A stretch of 64,000 nt of DNA from Ceratodon purpureus (GCA_014871385.1 CM026422.1:12884831-12948830); one strand, 5' to 3'. Numbered from the stretch's first letter, positions 37,440 to 50,500 are shown. The notes: generated by a model from the letters alone, not told the origin. Translations and numbers: made by a program.

Positions 37440-40400
37440 TCTAGACAAAAATCCACGGTAATAGGTCGGAATATCCTTTAGATTTCCATTCAAAACCCAA
37501 ATTTATACTCATAGTTCTCTACTTGCATACAAACTTTTTCCTTAACCACCCTAACTCCTTTAGCCCCTATTTCATTGCTAGGCCATTCTCTGTTTACATT
37601 GTTGGGCCTAGCTCGAACATGCACTCTTTTATGTGCAATCTTTCATGTGCAATCTTTCATTTATAGTCTTTCATCCACAATTCTCCATTTGTAGCCTTGA
37701 TCTTTCCTCCATAGTCTTTCCCCCATGATTCTTTCCTCCATAGTCTTTCCCCCATGATCTTTTATCTTCAATCTTATTGCTTAAACGGTTTTGCTACAAC
37801 AGTCTTAATATAATGGTTTTGCTTAAATGTACTTGGTTAAATATATATATATATATGAATATATATATATATATATATTCAATTAAATGATTATTATTTA
37901 CGTTTTGACTAAAGTGATGTAAATCTAACAAATAACCTTAAAGAAATTTTAAATTTGTAGCAATAAAAAATGAAGAATTATTTTTTAATAAGTTGTAATA
38001 TTATTCATCTAATTTTACTGAATATACTTGTTCAATATGATTAAGTTTATCTACTATAATCATTGCATCTCGATTTGAATAATTTCATGCAAAGGGTACG
38101 TATAACATGTGAAAGTTAAGAATCATTTTATGATAATGCATTAAAATTAAAGTATTCCAAAGATTTGTTTTTGCTTCAAAAGCCTATGGTGATTTCTTGG
38201 CTTAGATTATGAAAAAAATTCAATTCCACCATTGAGAAGTAATTCTTTTATTCCAAATTCTTCAAAACAACATGGAAGTAAGATTTTAAGAGATCATAAT
38301 CAAAAGAATGTTATACATTTTCAACAACAACTTGAAATTATTTAAAGATATCTTTATCAATTCAGAAAGTTTGATTTATGAGTTTTTACTCAAATCATTG
38401 TTTATCACATTTATTAAAGATAAAGATGACTAAAAATTAAACCATAAGTTTGTGGTAAATAAAAATCTATTTTATATTTAAATATTATTAGACTATTGTT
38501 AATTACACTTTCTTCAATGTTGTTTAATACGTTATTCAAACTTAAGTGATCTAATGCTTAGTCTCCAAATTATTTCATCTTCATTTATAGCTTTGATAGT
38601 CTATAGAATATGTTGGATGTCTTTAATATTATTATTACAAAATTTTCCATGGTTGAAATAACTTTATTTGAAGATCAAATTAGTCATGCATTAAGTCTAA
38701 ACAAATCTATATTTTTTGCCATCTATGATAATGAAGATATTTTTACAAACAAATCTCAAGTTCTCTCATGATTGAAACCACTTTTAGCTACATATAATAG
38801 TTTATTTTTACCTTCTTAATCTCTTACTATTTAAGTAAAGCATTATAATTTATATTTTGTATTTTTTTTCTTGTGTTTTTTAATAACGGATTTCATTTTT
38901 CTTAAAAAGGATTATTGTTTAAAAGGATGATTTTCAAGAGCCATTCATTTTTGTTGTGTTTTTTATTTTATTTATTTTTTTTTATTTTTTTTTTTAATTT
39001 TTAAATTGTACTTTCTTGTTTTCTTAAAGTTTATTTAGGTTTTTTTTTTTAAAAAAAAAACTCTTCATTTTGTGCCATATGTTTGTAGTGTTTCTTAAAT
39101 ATTTTACATGCATTTGCTCTTTTTTTATGGTACGTTTCATTCATGCTTTGTTATAGTTATATGTCTTTATTGTTCATCTATATTGGCATTCATTTTTGCT
39201 GATATTTGCAATCTTGATATATAAATTAAAATTTAATGTCAAATTGTGAATATGAGATAGAAGACTAAGTACAAGAGAATGAACATTACATTAAGTTCAT
39301 AAGTTGCACAGTGGGACAATGCTCCGCCACTGTGCTTAAATACTAACTTGAAGGTCTAGCAGTTTTGAAGGTCCCGCCGCCATAAACTGCCTATTAATTG
39401 TTCTTCATTCGTAATTTACTACGATCGTAGGTCCTGTAAGTGCTACTAACTCCACGGTCATAGGTCTTATTCTTAATATTTAATTTGTAAATGGAATGAT
39501 TTATTAATGTAAAATGTAATAAATTAATACAAATCTATGTAAGAATATTGTTGATTGATTATTTCTATGCTTAAGGGTATAGTGTATCAGAGGAATTTGG
39601 CCTTGCTGATTAGCAAACTTAAAAATTCATTTTTGGTATGATTCAATGTGTAACAATTTATAACACTAATTATAGTCAGCTCTTGAAGACTTTTATTAGA
39701 GTCAGGCCTTATAACAGTGTAAATAGGGAGGGGGGGCCTAGCAGTATAAATAAGATTAAGGGTATTGAAAGAATTAAGTAAGATAGAGAAGTTAAAAGCC
39801 AAGGTTGATCACAACATTTAGACAACTTGTTGGATAGCTTATACCTTGACAAGTGAAAGCAATTGCCCTCATTCTGCATTCTTTCCTCATATTGCTTTTA
39901 AAAATAAATATGGGATCATTGCATGAGTATGATAGAATCTTATCCTTGACAACTCATATTTAAAAGGTCACATAGTGTCACATCTCATAATACTAATGGC
40001 TTTGGCATAATAAATATTCAACATCAATGTTTCTTTCAAACATCATCCCCACATGTGTTTTATTTTTATATCTCATTAATCGCACATTTGGTAAAAAAAT
40101 GGGTCAAGTCATAGTAAAAAATATATTGTATCTCTACATCAACTCACCACTTATCCTAAACAAATTTTGTAATTGCCATTACATATCCATAATTACGAGG
40201 AGATTCTTTTAGCATTCAAAAGATTGCATGACAATTCCAATTGCATACTCCAATATAATTTTTTTCTCATCATCACTTAGATAATACAACATGATATTTT
40301 TTTTTTAAAATGACTCTATCCAGGTACTGACTTATATGAACCTTGTTTGCATTTTATAATGATATAAAGAAGCAATTCATGTCTTTAATGTTAAACAATG

Positions 40401-40560
40401 AAAGTAAAAAATCTAAAAATAAAAATGTAATAACTTTTACTTTTTATGTTTCCAACACTGAAAACTAAGGAATCAAAAATTTAGAATTCTAACATCTTTT
40501 AGCAAAGGCAGTAAAAAATCATACGTGATCTTATTTCTCCTTTTTTCACATTAATATTCA
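37440..40560. repeat. AT-rich long repeat, copy 1
   Basis: This 3-kb block is colinear with 41300-45375. Matching anchors include TAGCCCCTATT (37563 and 41358), CTTTCATCCACAATT (37667 and 41453), GGTTGGATGTCTT-type phrases (38612 and 43519), CAATGTGTAACAATTT (39644 and 44269) and CATCAATGTTTCTTTCAAACATCAT (40021 and 44381, 25 bases in two parts). Identity looks like 75-85%. No protein frame is found. It is bounded by the inverted arms at 36740-36900 and 40610-40775, so it may be the interior of an unknown mobile element. Confidence 0.75.
37838..37881. repeat. Palindromic (TA)n tract
   Basis: Two TA runs separated by GAA form a nearly perfect palindrome (ATATATATATATATGAATATATATATATATAT-type). 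It is absent from the colinear second copy, so it is a local expansion. Confidence 0.8.
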
Positions 40561-40609
40561 TGATTTAACCTCATTGTTTAAAACAAAAAGAATTCAATCA
40601 ATTCATTAA

Positions 40610-40775
40610 TACACAAATTGCTTTTGTAACCAATTCAAATTTGGTCTGTGCACAATACCAACCTAGCTTAGCACCGCATGAGAAGTAATGTATGTGAATT
40701 GGTCTGCCTGTGGTTGAGCATATTTGCCTTTTACCACATGGAATTGATCGATACTCATTTATACTATGGATGTAT
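40610..40775 (-). repeat. Inverted-repeat arm, right
   Basis: Reverse complement of the arm at 36740-36900. Together the arms enclose 3.7 kb, nearly all of repeat copy 1. Confidence 0.7.
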
Positions 40776-40941
40776 TTGAAATTCACTAATTTTAAAATTT
40801 ATATATAAAATTAAATCAGATGAATTTTTCAATAATATTTTAATACACACTATATATATTACATAGTATTACATCTATAGATGCATCTTACAATCTTCCC
40901 TTTACATTCTTTCATCTACACTCATTAATTCTCGCTATCAA

Positions 40942-41176
40942 TGTTAAGAACATGTGTAGTGGAGATAAGGTTATCCAGTGTAATGGAAATAGGATTAGAC
41001 ACTTAGTTAGTTAATAGTGGCTGCAAGGCCGCTAGACAGCAGTTTGGCCAATTGCTGGCTTGCTTTGTGGTTATTTAAAGCACAGTGAGGGACAAATCTC
41101 CATCTGTGCATTTTTCCTAATTAATGAATTTGTTGTACTGAAACACTTATTCTTTGTCTCTAAGTTCAATCTAACA
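40942..41176 (+). mobile_element. Solo LTR, probably Copia-type (fossil)
   Basis: A 235-bp segment begins TGTTAAGAACA and ends ATCTAACA, giving the TG..CA ends with a 5-bp inverted TGTTA/TAACA. A TATA-like TATTTAAA lies near 41063 and is followed by a region resembling R/U5. Flanking bases ATCAA and GTCAA are a near-matching 5-bp target duplication. No internal region or second LTR is present. It is a lone relic. Confidence 0.6.
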
Positions 41177-42399
41177 GTCAAGGACGGAATTTTATTAACA
41201 CTCATTCAATAAATACAGATTTATTTCAAAAGCAGCAAGTCAGAAGAATTCAAAGTGAGAGCAATTGCCTTTCCCTTGCCAAGGTGTACAACTTTCATTT
41301 AAGTTACTATCTTAACTATTAAGAGCCCTCTTGACTCCTACATTCTCCAACCTACTTACTAGCCCCTATTCTTTATGATAAGCATGTCCCTATTAATATT
41401 GTTAAACCTAGTCCTAACACGCACTCTTTCATCTACAATCTTCTATTTGTAGTCTTTCATCCACAATTTTCCATGCAAAGCTTCAATCATCATCTATACT
41501 CTTTCGTCCGTAATTTTTTATCTTCAATTCTTTAGCCTAAATAATTTTGCAACAACACTCTTATTTAAACGGTTTTGCTTAAATGCCCTTGCTTAAACAT
41601 ATTTTGTCACACATTTTATCATATAATCTTGATAAAAATATAAAAATCCAATTATATTGTTATTTATGTGTTTTGACTAAAGTATTGTAAATTCAATAAA
41701 CAAGTTGATGAAAATTTCAAATTTATAGCAATAACAAATTAAAAATTCTTTCTTCATAAGTTCTATTATCATTCATCTAATTTTACTAATATATTTTTAA
41801 TAAATAAGGTAATGTAGAAATTATTAGATTAACATGTCATTTGTGCTTATAAATTCATCGTTAAATCTTGTTCTTATTGGCTTCTGTTTAATACATTTTA
41901 TGCAAAGAGTATAGAACACATATGACAAAAAAGAATCATTCATTATAATGCATCAAAATTAAGTATACCAACTATTTGTTTTTGCTTCAAAAGCCTATAG
42001 TAATTTTTTGGCTAAGACCATGGATAAGGTTCAACTCCAACATTGAAATGTAATTTTTTTATTGCAAATTCTGCAAAACAACATGAGTATAAGATTTTAA
42101 TAGATTATAAACGAAAGAATACAATATATTTTAAACAACAAATTGAACTTCGTTTTACTATTTCTTATTACTTTAGGAAGGTTCATTCATTCCTCATCAA
42201 TATTTTTATTTAAATCATTTTTTACCACATTTACCAAAGATAAAATTGACTATAAGTTAAATAATAAGTTTGCCGTGAATAACAAGTTATTTCATAATTA
42301 AATAGTATTAAGTTGTTGTCAACAACATTTTTTTCAACACTATTTAATATATTATTCAAAGGTAACTGATCTTATGCTCTATCTCCAAATTATTTCCAC

Positions 42400-43494
42400 T
42401 TTAACCCCTAAAGTATCAACTCAACAGTTTTGGTATGATTTAGGGTCCGGTCAGGCTCCCTATGAGTCAAATTTTATCGGATGTGGCTGTAACTTTGGCA
42501 CAGCATGGGAAATTGTCATATCTTTCTAGCAAGACCAAATTTTACTTCCATCGGGTCCGTAGTTAAGAAATAATTGGTGTTTAAAGATCAAAATTCAATT
42601 CAGGGCAGCTCGGGCAGGTTTGTGGCCGATGGGAGTGGTGTACCAAATCTGTGAAAGTCTACAGTGACTTCCAAATGATCCTTTCTAAAATTGTTTCACA
42701 ATTTTTTTTTAAATTGATTTTGAAGAATCCAACCGTAGGATCTTGTTTAGAGCCATCCAATTAGTCTATGTATCAAGTTTTGTAAACTTTGACCGTACGG
42801 ATCTTGAGATATATTCAGTCAAAGTTCCAAGTTTTATAAAAACTGTCAAGACAGATCAACAGTGATTGGGTCACCTTCATCACCCATTTTCCCTACACCA
42901 TTTTCTCCTCCTAAACCACAGTATATGCTGTAAAATTCATATCTATTTTGGATTTATTTATTTTGTGGATTTTTTTCCTCTACAATTTCTTTTCCATACA
43001 AATGCATGTATACACCGTTTGGATTCCCAAAAATTGATGATCTTCTTAGGCATTTGTAGTGTGGAAAAAGACCTAGTGTACATGCATTTCATTTGACTCC
43101 CGTCACTAGAAATGTGGTTTTCCAATGCTTTTGTGTGTTGTGTTGTCTTCAATTTTTTGGGGCATACTCCCAACTCACTTTAGAATCCAAAACTGAAGAG
43201 CCTCCACCCATGCAATCTTCAAAAATGGATTGTTTTACTCTCCGAAGTCTGGCTGTCCCTGCCGGGCAGGACCAAAAAAAACTTTTCACTCAAGTTCAAA
43301 CCTTATGATCTTCCAAACGGTGAAGAGTGACAGTCTAAAATTTTGTGTACACATACATGTACAAATTAGGTACTAGATCCTACGGTTAGATTCTCCTAAA
43401 TACATTTAGATTTGCATAATTCTACTTTGAACTAAAACAGGGCAGAATTGAGGCAGAATTTGGGATTTTATGGCCAAATACTTTAGGGGTTAAA
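42400..43494. mobile_element. Non-autonomous DNA transposon, 17-bp TIRs, CAC target duplication
   Basis: The left end TTTAACCCCTAAAGTAT (42400-42416) is matched perfectly by the inverted right end (43478-43494). CAC lies immediately outside on both sides (42397-42399 and 43495-43497). Repeat copy 1 lacks this 1,095-bp segment at the corresponding position (near 38590), though a few flanking bases differ, which supports insertion. There is no transposase frame. The 3-bp duplication would be compatible with CACTA or PIF/Harbinger-like elements, but the ends do not match their usual termini, so I leave the superfamily open. Confidence 0.8.
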
Positions 43495-44489
43495 CACATG
43501 AGTTATAGTCTATACAATAGGTTGGATGTCTTAAGTGTTGACTATACTTGTGTTGCATCATGTTTAAACAAATTTATCATTTTTGCCATCTATAAAAATA
43601 AGAATTTTGTTTATTACAAATATCTCAAATCTTATAATCTTTCAAGATTCAAGTCACTCTTAGCTACATATAATTTTATTTTTTTGTACTTATTGAAAAA
43701 GATAAGAAATTAATAAAAGATGAAGAAAATGCTTTACTTAAATGGCAAGAAGCTATAACAGTAATTTCATCTTTTTTTAATAAAGATTGTTGTTTTAAAA
43801 AATGATTTTAAAGAGCCATTATTTTTTAAAACTTTTTTACAATAATAGCTTGTTTTCTTAAAGTGTTCTCTAATAAAAGCAGCATCTTTATTTTGTGTTA
43901 GGTGTTTGAAGTGTTCTTTGGATATTTTACATGCATTTGCTCTTTTTTTAATGACTTTTGTTTACTCTCCAACATATGTCTATATTGTTTATCTTTATTG
44001 ACTTTCATATTCTTCACATTAGTAAATATCTTTCATTCTCGTCTATAGGAGATTCTTCATTTTTTCCATTTTCTAATTTCTATTAAAATTTGCAATCATG
44101 ATATACGGTATAAATTAATTTAATTTGTAGAAAAAATGATTCTTAAATATAAGACATAATACACTAATATTGCTAATCAACTATTTCTACACTTGAGGCC
44201 ATATTGTATCTTATGAATTTGGCCCTATTGAATGACAAACTTAAAAATCCATTGATGATGTGATCCAATGTGTAACAATTTGTAACACTAGTTGTAGTCA
44301 ACTGTTGAAGACTTGCATCAAAAAGATCATATAGCTCAACATGTGATAATAGTGATGATATTGGTATAATAAGTATTTAACATCAATGTTTCTTTCAAAC
44401 ATCATTTCTACATATGTTTTACTTTTATGATTTATAGACTACACATTTGGTGAAAGATCAGCGTCAAGTTGTGGTAAAACATTGTCCAT

Positions 44490-44825
44490 CTCAGAAGCAA
44501 CTCACCACTTATTTTGAATAGATTTCACAAATACTTCTGGAGCAACTCACCACTTATCTTGAAGAGATTCGACTGACCACTTATCTTAAACAGATTTACA
44601 GATTTGATAGTTGCCTCTTGAGCAATTCACCACTTATCTTGTACAGATTTGACAGTTGGTTCTGGAGCAAATCACAACTTATATTGCCTCTTGATCAGCT
44701 CATTACTTATTTTGTACAAATTTGACAGTTGCCTCTTTGATCAACTCACCATTTAACTTGTACAGATTTGACAGTTGCCTCTGGAGCAAATCACAACTTA
44801 TCTTGAACAAATTTGACAGCTCCTC
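44490..44825. repeat. Imperfect ~47-bp tandem array
   Basis: About seven diverged units built on CAACTCACCACTTATCTTG followed by AACAGATTTGACAGTTGCCT and CTGGAG. The corresponding place in copy 1 (about 40140-40195) carries only one unit. Confidence 0.8.
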
Positions 44826-44830
44826 TGCAT

Positions 44831-45109
44831 CTCCATAATTATGATGGGAATCTTTTATCTTCCAGATATTTGTTGGACGATTCTCATTGCATGATCCAAC
44901 ATAAGCTTTTTTTCCATCATCATCTCCATAATTATGATGAGAATCTTTTATCTTCCAGATATTTGTTGGACAATTCTTATTGCATGATCCAACATAAGCT
45001 TTTTTTCCATCATCATCTCCATAATTATGACGAGAATCTTTTATCTTCCAGATATTTGTTGGACAATTCTTATTGCATGATCCAATATAAGAGTTTTTTC
45101 CATCATCAC
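44831..45109. repeat. 93-bp tandem repeat, three units
   Basis: Units at 44831-44923, 44924-45016 and 45017-45109 share well over 90% identity. 93 is a multiple of three, so the minus strand stays open through all three and gives a 163-codon frame with the periodic motif GSCNKNCPTNIWKIKDSHHN. Copy 1 has a single eroded unit. I consider the frame a by-product of repeat length rather than a proven gene. Confidence 0.9.
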
Positions 45110-45447
45110 TTGGAATATGCAATATGATGTTGTTTAAAGAAATAACTTTGTATTTGTATTGGCTTATGTGAACATTGTTTGTATTGTATAACAATGTTAA
45201 GGATCAATTCATGTCCTTAATGAAAGTAAAAATTCTTAAAATAAAATTTAATGACCTTTACTTTTTATATTTCCAACACTGAGAACTAAGGAATCAAAAG
45301 CTCAAAACTCTGATGCCTTTTAATTAGAGTTACATCCACAATCTTATTTCTTCCATCTTTCACATTAATATTCATAACTTAAACTCACCGACTATACTTA
45401 AATACTTCACTCACTTCGTGAATATACATATTGTGTTACAACTCTTA

Positions 45448-45711
45448 GAGCATCCCCAGTGAGGCCTGAACCGTAAACCTGTAATCGGAAAGATGTAGAA
45501 AGACGTGAATTGCGGTTCAAGCCAAGCCTGTATTCGAGCTTGTAAGTCTGTAATTTACATGTCGAAACCTCATTTTGGAAGGTTTTTTGGGGCAAACCTG
45601 TAAATCTGTAAACGGTTTTGGAATGTTTTGCTTCGGAAAGGCACTCAGGTTTGGGAGAACGACGTTCTCATAATTACAGGCTTACAGGTTTACAGCTCAC
45701 TGGGGATGCTC
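45448..45711. mobile_element. Tourist-like (PIF/Harbinger) MITE
   Basis: A 264-bp element with perfect 16-bp inverted ends GAGCATCCCCAGTGAG and a further inverted GTAAACCTGTAA inside them. TTA is present on both sides (45445-45447 and 45712-45714), the usual 3-bp target of Tourist elements. No coding capacity. Confidence 0.88.
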
Positions 45712-45714
45712 TTA

Positions 45715-47522
45715 TAAGTTTTGGTACTCACACACTTAAAAAAATATAACCAAACTAAGGTACAATAAAAGTCGATTCCCTGAAACGGGGAAAAAGAATC
45801 TCTAACAAATCCATTTGCATAATCCCAAAGCCGAATTTCCAAACCCCGACTCCCACGCCACGCTGGCACAAAAAACCTCCGAGGTGGCCCCGAAAACGCC
45901 TAGGTGGAATTCCCTTGACCCATGCAAACAAAATACTCCTCGATTGACGTCCGCGCGATAACCAAGTGAAACTACTCTGATACCCGCCCAACACCCAGGA
46001 AGTACCCCCGGCTAGTGCAGCAGCTTCACAGTCCCCCGGCTAGTGCCCGAGATACCATAACCCCACCCAAACCCGACATATGCTCAAAATGAATCTAGAT
46101 TTTAGAAGGCAGATTCTAGATATGTAGTAGATAGGCTTCCGTTTAGGAACCGTGACGGGTTTAGATCGTCGTCCTCGACCCGAGGTCGACGAGAGCTTTA
46201 TCTCGCAGAAGAGAAGCGCAAAGGCTTTTGCGCGAAGTGTTCGTTGTTTGGCTCGCAAAGTTGGTCGCGCACTTCCTTGCTTAGGGTTTCAGCCTCTCGC
46301 GAAATTGCCTCTTACTCTCCGGGCCTTAGTCTACCTTTTCCTGCACTCCCTCGCATTCCCTCTCTCGCACGGATTCTTTCGACCTATGCGCCGTTTCTCG
46401 CGGTAACGTTCTCCGCCTCCTGAGGCCTTTGCTCTGGCGCTCAGATCGCTTTGGTCGAGTCTGGCGTTTCTAACCCTGGAGACGGGGTTCTGGCTGCCTG
46501 CTTTGCCGTGGAATTGTCGTACAATGCCGTGGTGTGTGGTTCCGGGGGTAGGATTTCGCGTTAGGGTTGGTAGGGGGGGAGGTTTGAGGTGTGAGGAGGA
46601 CGAGTAGGTGTAGCGGGCGTGTGTTGATGTTTAGGTGTGTGGAAGGAGGTTAGCGGTTTGTGTGTTTTTATTGTGTGAATTTTTCGTCGGGTTTGGAGGT
46701 GGAGGTGTTGAATTCGCCGTGGTGGAGTCGCGGTTCTGGTGGTTTGGGAATTCTGATTTTTTTGACAGTATCGTGCATGGGATGTGACAGATGGTGAGAG
46801 AGTGTGTCAGTTGAGATGAAAGTGAAGAGCGTTAGCGGGGAGCTTGGTAGAGTGCGTGTGAGTTTGTTGGAGGAGGTTTTCGAATGCCATCCGCGGAGTT
46901 CGGTCAAGTGTTCAAGGATCTCAGTGCTCTCGGTTATACAGGTAGGCCTATCGTATTTGGTTTGTTGAATTGCTGCTGTTCTTGTAGGGTTTAATATTGT
47001 GATTTTCATGCCCGGGGCTTATTTGAGGAGAGGTGAAGTGAATCTGCGTGCGGGTGGACAGTTACGTGACGCGGGAGGTGCGAGAGAGTGTTAAAGGGTT
47101 GATTGTCTGCAACATTGCAGAATATCTCATGAACCGAAGGGGATGCGATGCAAGAGAGCGCTTAAAATTGTGTTTTCGGATAACAGGCTTGTGGAGTTCT
47201 ACGCTTGCGAGCCTGAGACGGGGTTCTTTCTTTTCGAGTAAGTGTGTGGTATTGCGCCAGGAGCTAGCATTAACATCTTTGTCTTGTGAGGTTGTATTTT
47301 TAAGTTGTTATAATTATACACGGTTGCAGACATGTGGCTGTTTGCATTTTCTTGATACTGGCAAATGTTTCTTATTAGGGCGTCTTCATTTTCCAGTAAT
47401 TCAAATGAGCTGGAAGACTGAACTTGTGTGCATCGTTGTTTGACTTGTTTTGGTTGTGTACAGGTTGAAAGGTTTTTCTTTACTCCCTGCTTGTCAAGTT
47501 TGCTTGGCGCCAACCTGAGCTT
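45715..47522. promoter_or_regulatory. Promoter and leader of the PHD-GNAT gene
   Basis: GC content rises sharply after 45750. The segment 46180-46900 looks like a plant leader and first introns: possible donors at 46942 (CAG|GTAGG) and 47239 (CGA|GTAAGT). A stretch at 47129-47238 reads ALKIVFSDNRLVEFYACEPE and TGFFLF, apparently coding, but its phase does not join the downstream exon in any way I could find. Upstream ATGs, including one at 46884 (MPSAEFGQVFKDL), may be short upstream frames or an alternative N-terminus. Confidence 0.45.
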
Positions 47523-50500
47523 ATGGATAATGGCTATCCGCGAGGTATTGCTTGAGATATTGCTAAAGCACGTGCACATGTGTTCATTTTTTTTCTTTTC
47601 TTTGAATATTTTTTCACCTGATGGAGTCCTTAAAGCGTAGACGGTAGAATGTAATGTTTGATGTTCGAGGTACTTCATGCTTGGCCTTATTTACTAAACG
47701 GAGTTAACAATTTGCAGGAGAAAGTGATTTTTTGGTACCGAATGGGGACATTTTTGGAGATAGATATCAGAACTTTGGAAAGAGTGACAAACTTTGCAAG
47801 AAGCGATTGTCAGGCAGCCACCTGTCTGGCGAGACAGAGCGCAGAAGTAAGAAAAGCAAAAATTCCGCATCTGAGGATTCGACAGGGTTTGTAGGAACGA
47901 TGACGCCATATATATCGAAAGAGTCTGTCAAGGTCAAGCGAGAATGGGCACAATTCAAGTCCCCTTCTTCTCAAGATATCTCGAAAAAGAAGAATGGTAC
48001 TCGTGGAGGTTGTCGCATGGAGGTTCTGCTCTCCGCTCCATATGAAGATGATTTTTCGGAGGATGGTAAGGCTGGGTTTGGTGCAGCCAATGCAAGGAAC
48101 AACATACTTTCGTGGCTGATCCGAGCTGGGGCACTAGTGAAAGATCAGAAGTTGTTCTATAGGCACAAGGGCAAGAAGAACTTAGGGCATGGATGGGTGA
48201 CTAATGAAGGCGTACTTTGTGGATGTTGTAACGATGTCTTCTCTTTATCGTATTTTGAGGAGCATTGTGGCAGCAGATTGCATCGGCCATGCCAGAACAT
48301 TTTCGTGGATGGTGGCAAGTCTCTCACAGATTTACAAATGGAGGTTTTTCAGAAAGAAATTGATTTCACCTCGTCCGGTGTACATTTCAAAACAGGGTCT
48401 GGGAAAAGACGGAGATCTTCTAAAGATAAAGTGAAAGTGGAGGGGGATGGAAGCGATGATACGTGCGGAGTATGCGGTGATGGAGGTATACTTATCTGCT
48501 GTGATCATTGCCCATCAACGTACCACCTGGCATGCATGGAGATGCAGGTAAACCTTCATTACGTTGATTATTTATGCTCTTTTTAGATTTTCTGGTATTA
48601 GTGCTGAGGTTCTTCGTCCGAAATCAACGTCCGAGATTTATATGCCATCCATCGAGAAGTTGCATTAAACGCTCCTCTGTACGAGGCAGTTTCTTTGTTT
48701 CATTTTTAGATTCACATGAAATTTCTGAATGTTGTTCCAGGAAGTTCCAGCGGATAATTGGTACTGTCCAAATTGCCGCTGTGCGATTTGTGATGGAAGT
48801 CAGTTCAACGGAGATCAGAACGTGTTCAATGACCTGACGGTTCTCTTCTGCGATCAATGTGAACGTGAATGTAAGTGCCGGAAGGAAATAGTACGAACCA
48901 GCTTGATATCTGTACTCCGTTTTCTTCTGTTTGTGCTCAATACTAGATCTCCTCTAGGCGCGGGAGAAATAACAGATGCAGCATTCTATTATTATCATGA
49001 CCTCTTTGCTAGGTTACTTTGGGCGTAGGACAAATGCCCGTACTGTTTTCATTAGGGAACCGTTAATTTTGGAGACTTCGTGCCTTCATATTTCTTCTTA
49101 AGGATATTGAAGTTTAGAAGTAGGATTTTACGCTCTTGTTACTTCTGAGTAGAAATAACCGTTGTCATTCGTCATCATGATTTTACATTTCTTTGTCTGA
49201 ATGCTTGGATTGCGCTGCAGTTCATGTGAAGTGCTTGTACGAAAGGGGATTTCCAAAAATGGATGAGTGTCCTCAGGGGAGCTGGTTCTGCGGCCCATCA
49301 TGTACAGAGGTATGCCTTCCATGTTAGGGAGCTTGGAACTTTTTACTGTTTCATCCTACTAAGTTGCGGGGAGTTGGGTTCTTTGATTAGACTATTTTTC
49401 GTTGCTTCTGGCTTCAATACTTGCAGTGATTATTTTGTATCTGCTGATAGCAGTCGTATCAGGTCAACTTACGAAGTTAATCTGAATCTGCATTCATCAG
49501 CTGTATGTTAAGCTAGGAATAAAGATCACAAAGGGACTTTCTGTTTGGACTTTACCCGAAGATGACTACTTGAGTTCATTGAAATAATTATGATTTGGTG
49601 TTGAGAGCAGATTTATCAGAGCTTGCGGGGGTTGGTTGGTGTTACCAATAGCTTGTTTTCAGTGAGTAGCGGATTTTCATGGACACTCCTGAGATCTCAA
49701 GCGGAGGATTCGGATCCGAAGTCCGAAGGGGACAGAGAGCTAATGGCTGAGCATAATATCAAACTTTCTATGGCTCTAAGCGTAATGCAAGAATGCTTCA
49801 AGCCTATGATTGATCCACGCACTAATGTTGACCTGGTCACTCATGTTCTGTATAACAGGGGGTAAGCTTCTATTATTAAGCCAATGGCTTCTGGAGCGCT
49901 TAATATGCCAGTTTTGTACTCTTTTCAGTTCAGTATTTCTTTTCAGTTCATATCTTATTTTTCTAGAACTATGTCGGTGCTATTTTTGTTCATCACAGCC
50001 ACAGCCGTTAGGTCTAGGATTTTTCTTCAATAGTCCGTTTAAGTCCTGTTGTGATAATCCGTTCAAGGGTGCAAAAATCCTCTTGGATGCAAATCCTCTT
50101 GGATGCTTTTGTTCAAGTTAGACGGCAGAGGAAAGTAGTCTTCGTTACGATTAGGTTATTAACCTGAGTTAATATCTATTATTAAGTTAGGAGCTGTTAA
50201 AGTCAATTGGTCTGGAATAAAATCTTTAAACTGACTATTTGCCATGTTATCGTAAGCAGGTCTGACGTTAGTCGACTAAATTATCGAGGTTTCTACACCA
50301 TTATCCTAGAAAAAGAAGACGAGCTTGTGTCAGTAGCAACAATCAGGTACTTCACAGTTTTATGAAGTTAAGAGCACTTGGGGTTTTCCGATCTTGTGAT
50401 GATCGTCTGTTCCTTGTTGACTAGGGCTCTAGGTTTTGACTTTTTCAAAAATCTCTTTTATGGCTTTATCCTATTGTACCTTCCTTAGTGAAAGTATCAA

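Larger units (their letters stand above)
41300..45375. repeat. AT-rich long repeat, copy 2
   Basis: Colinear with 37440-40560 but about 1 kb longer, because a DNA transposon (42400-43494) has inserted and two tandem arrays (44490-44825, 44831-45109) have expanded in it. The inverted arms that bound copy 1 are not obvious here. No protein frame of known type is present. Confidence 0.75.

Noticed and set aside
44703-45194. 163-codon minus-strand frame as a repetitive-protein gene
   Set aside because: The frame stays open because the repeat unit is 93 bp; both strands are open across it and there is no promoter or homologue evidence.
45755-46406. Short frames on both strands in the GC-rich stretch
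   Set aside because: They follow base composition in a leader/promoter region and match no family.
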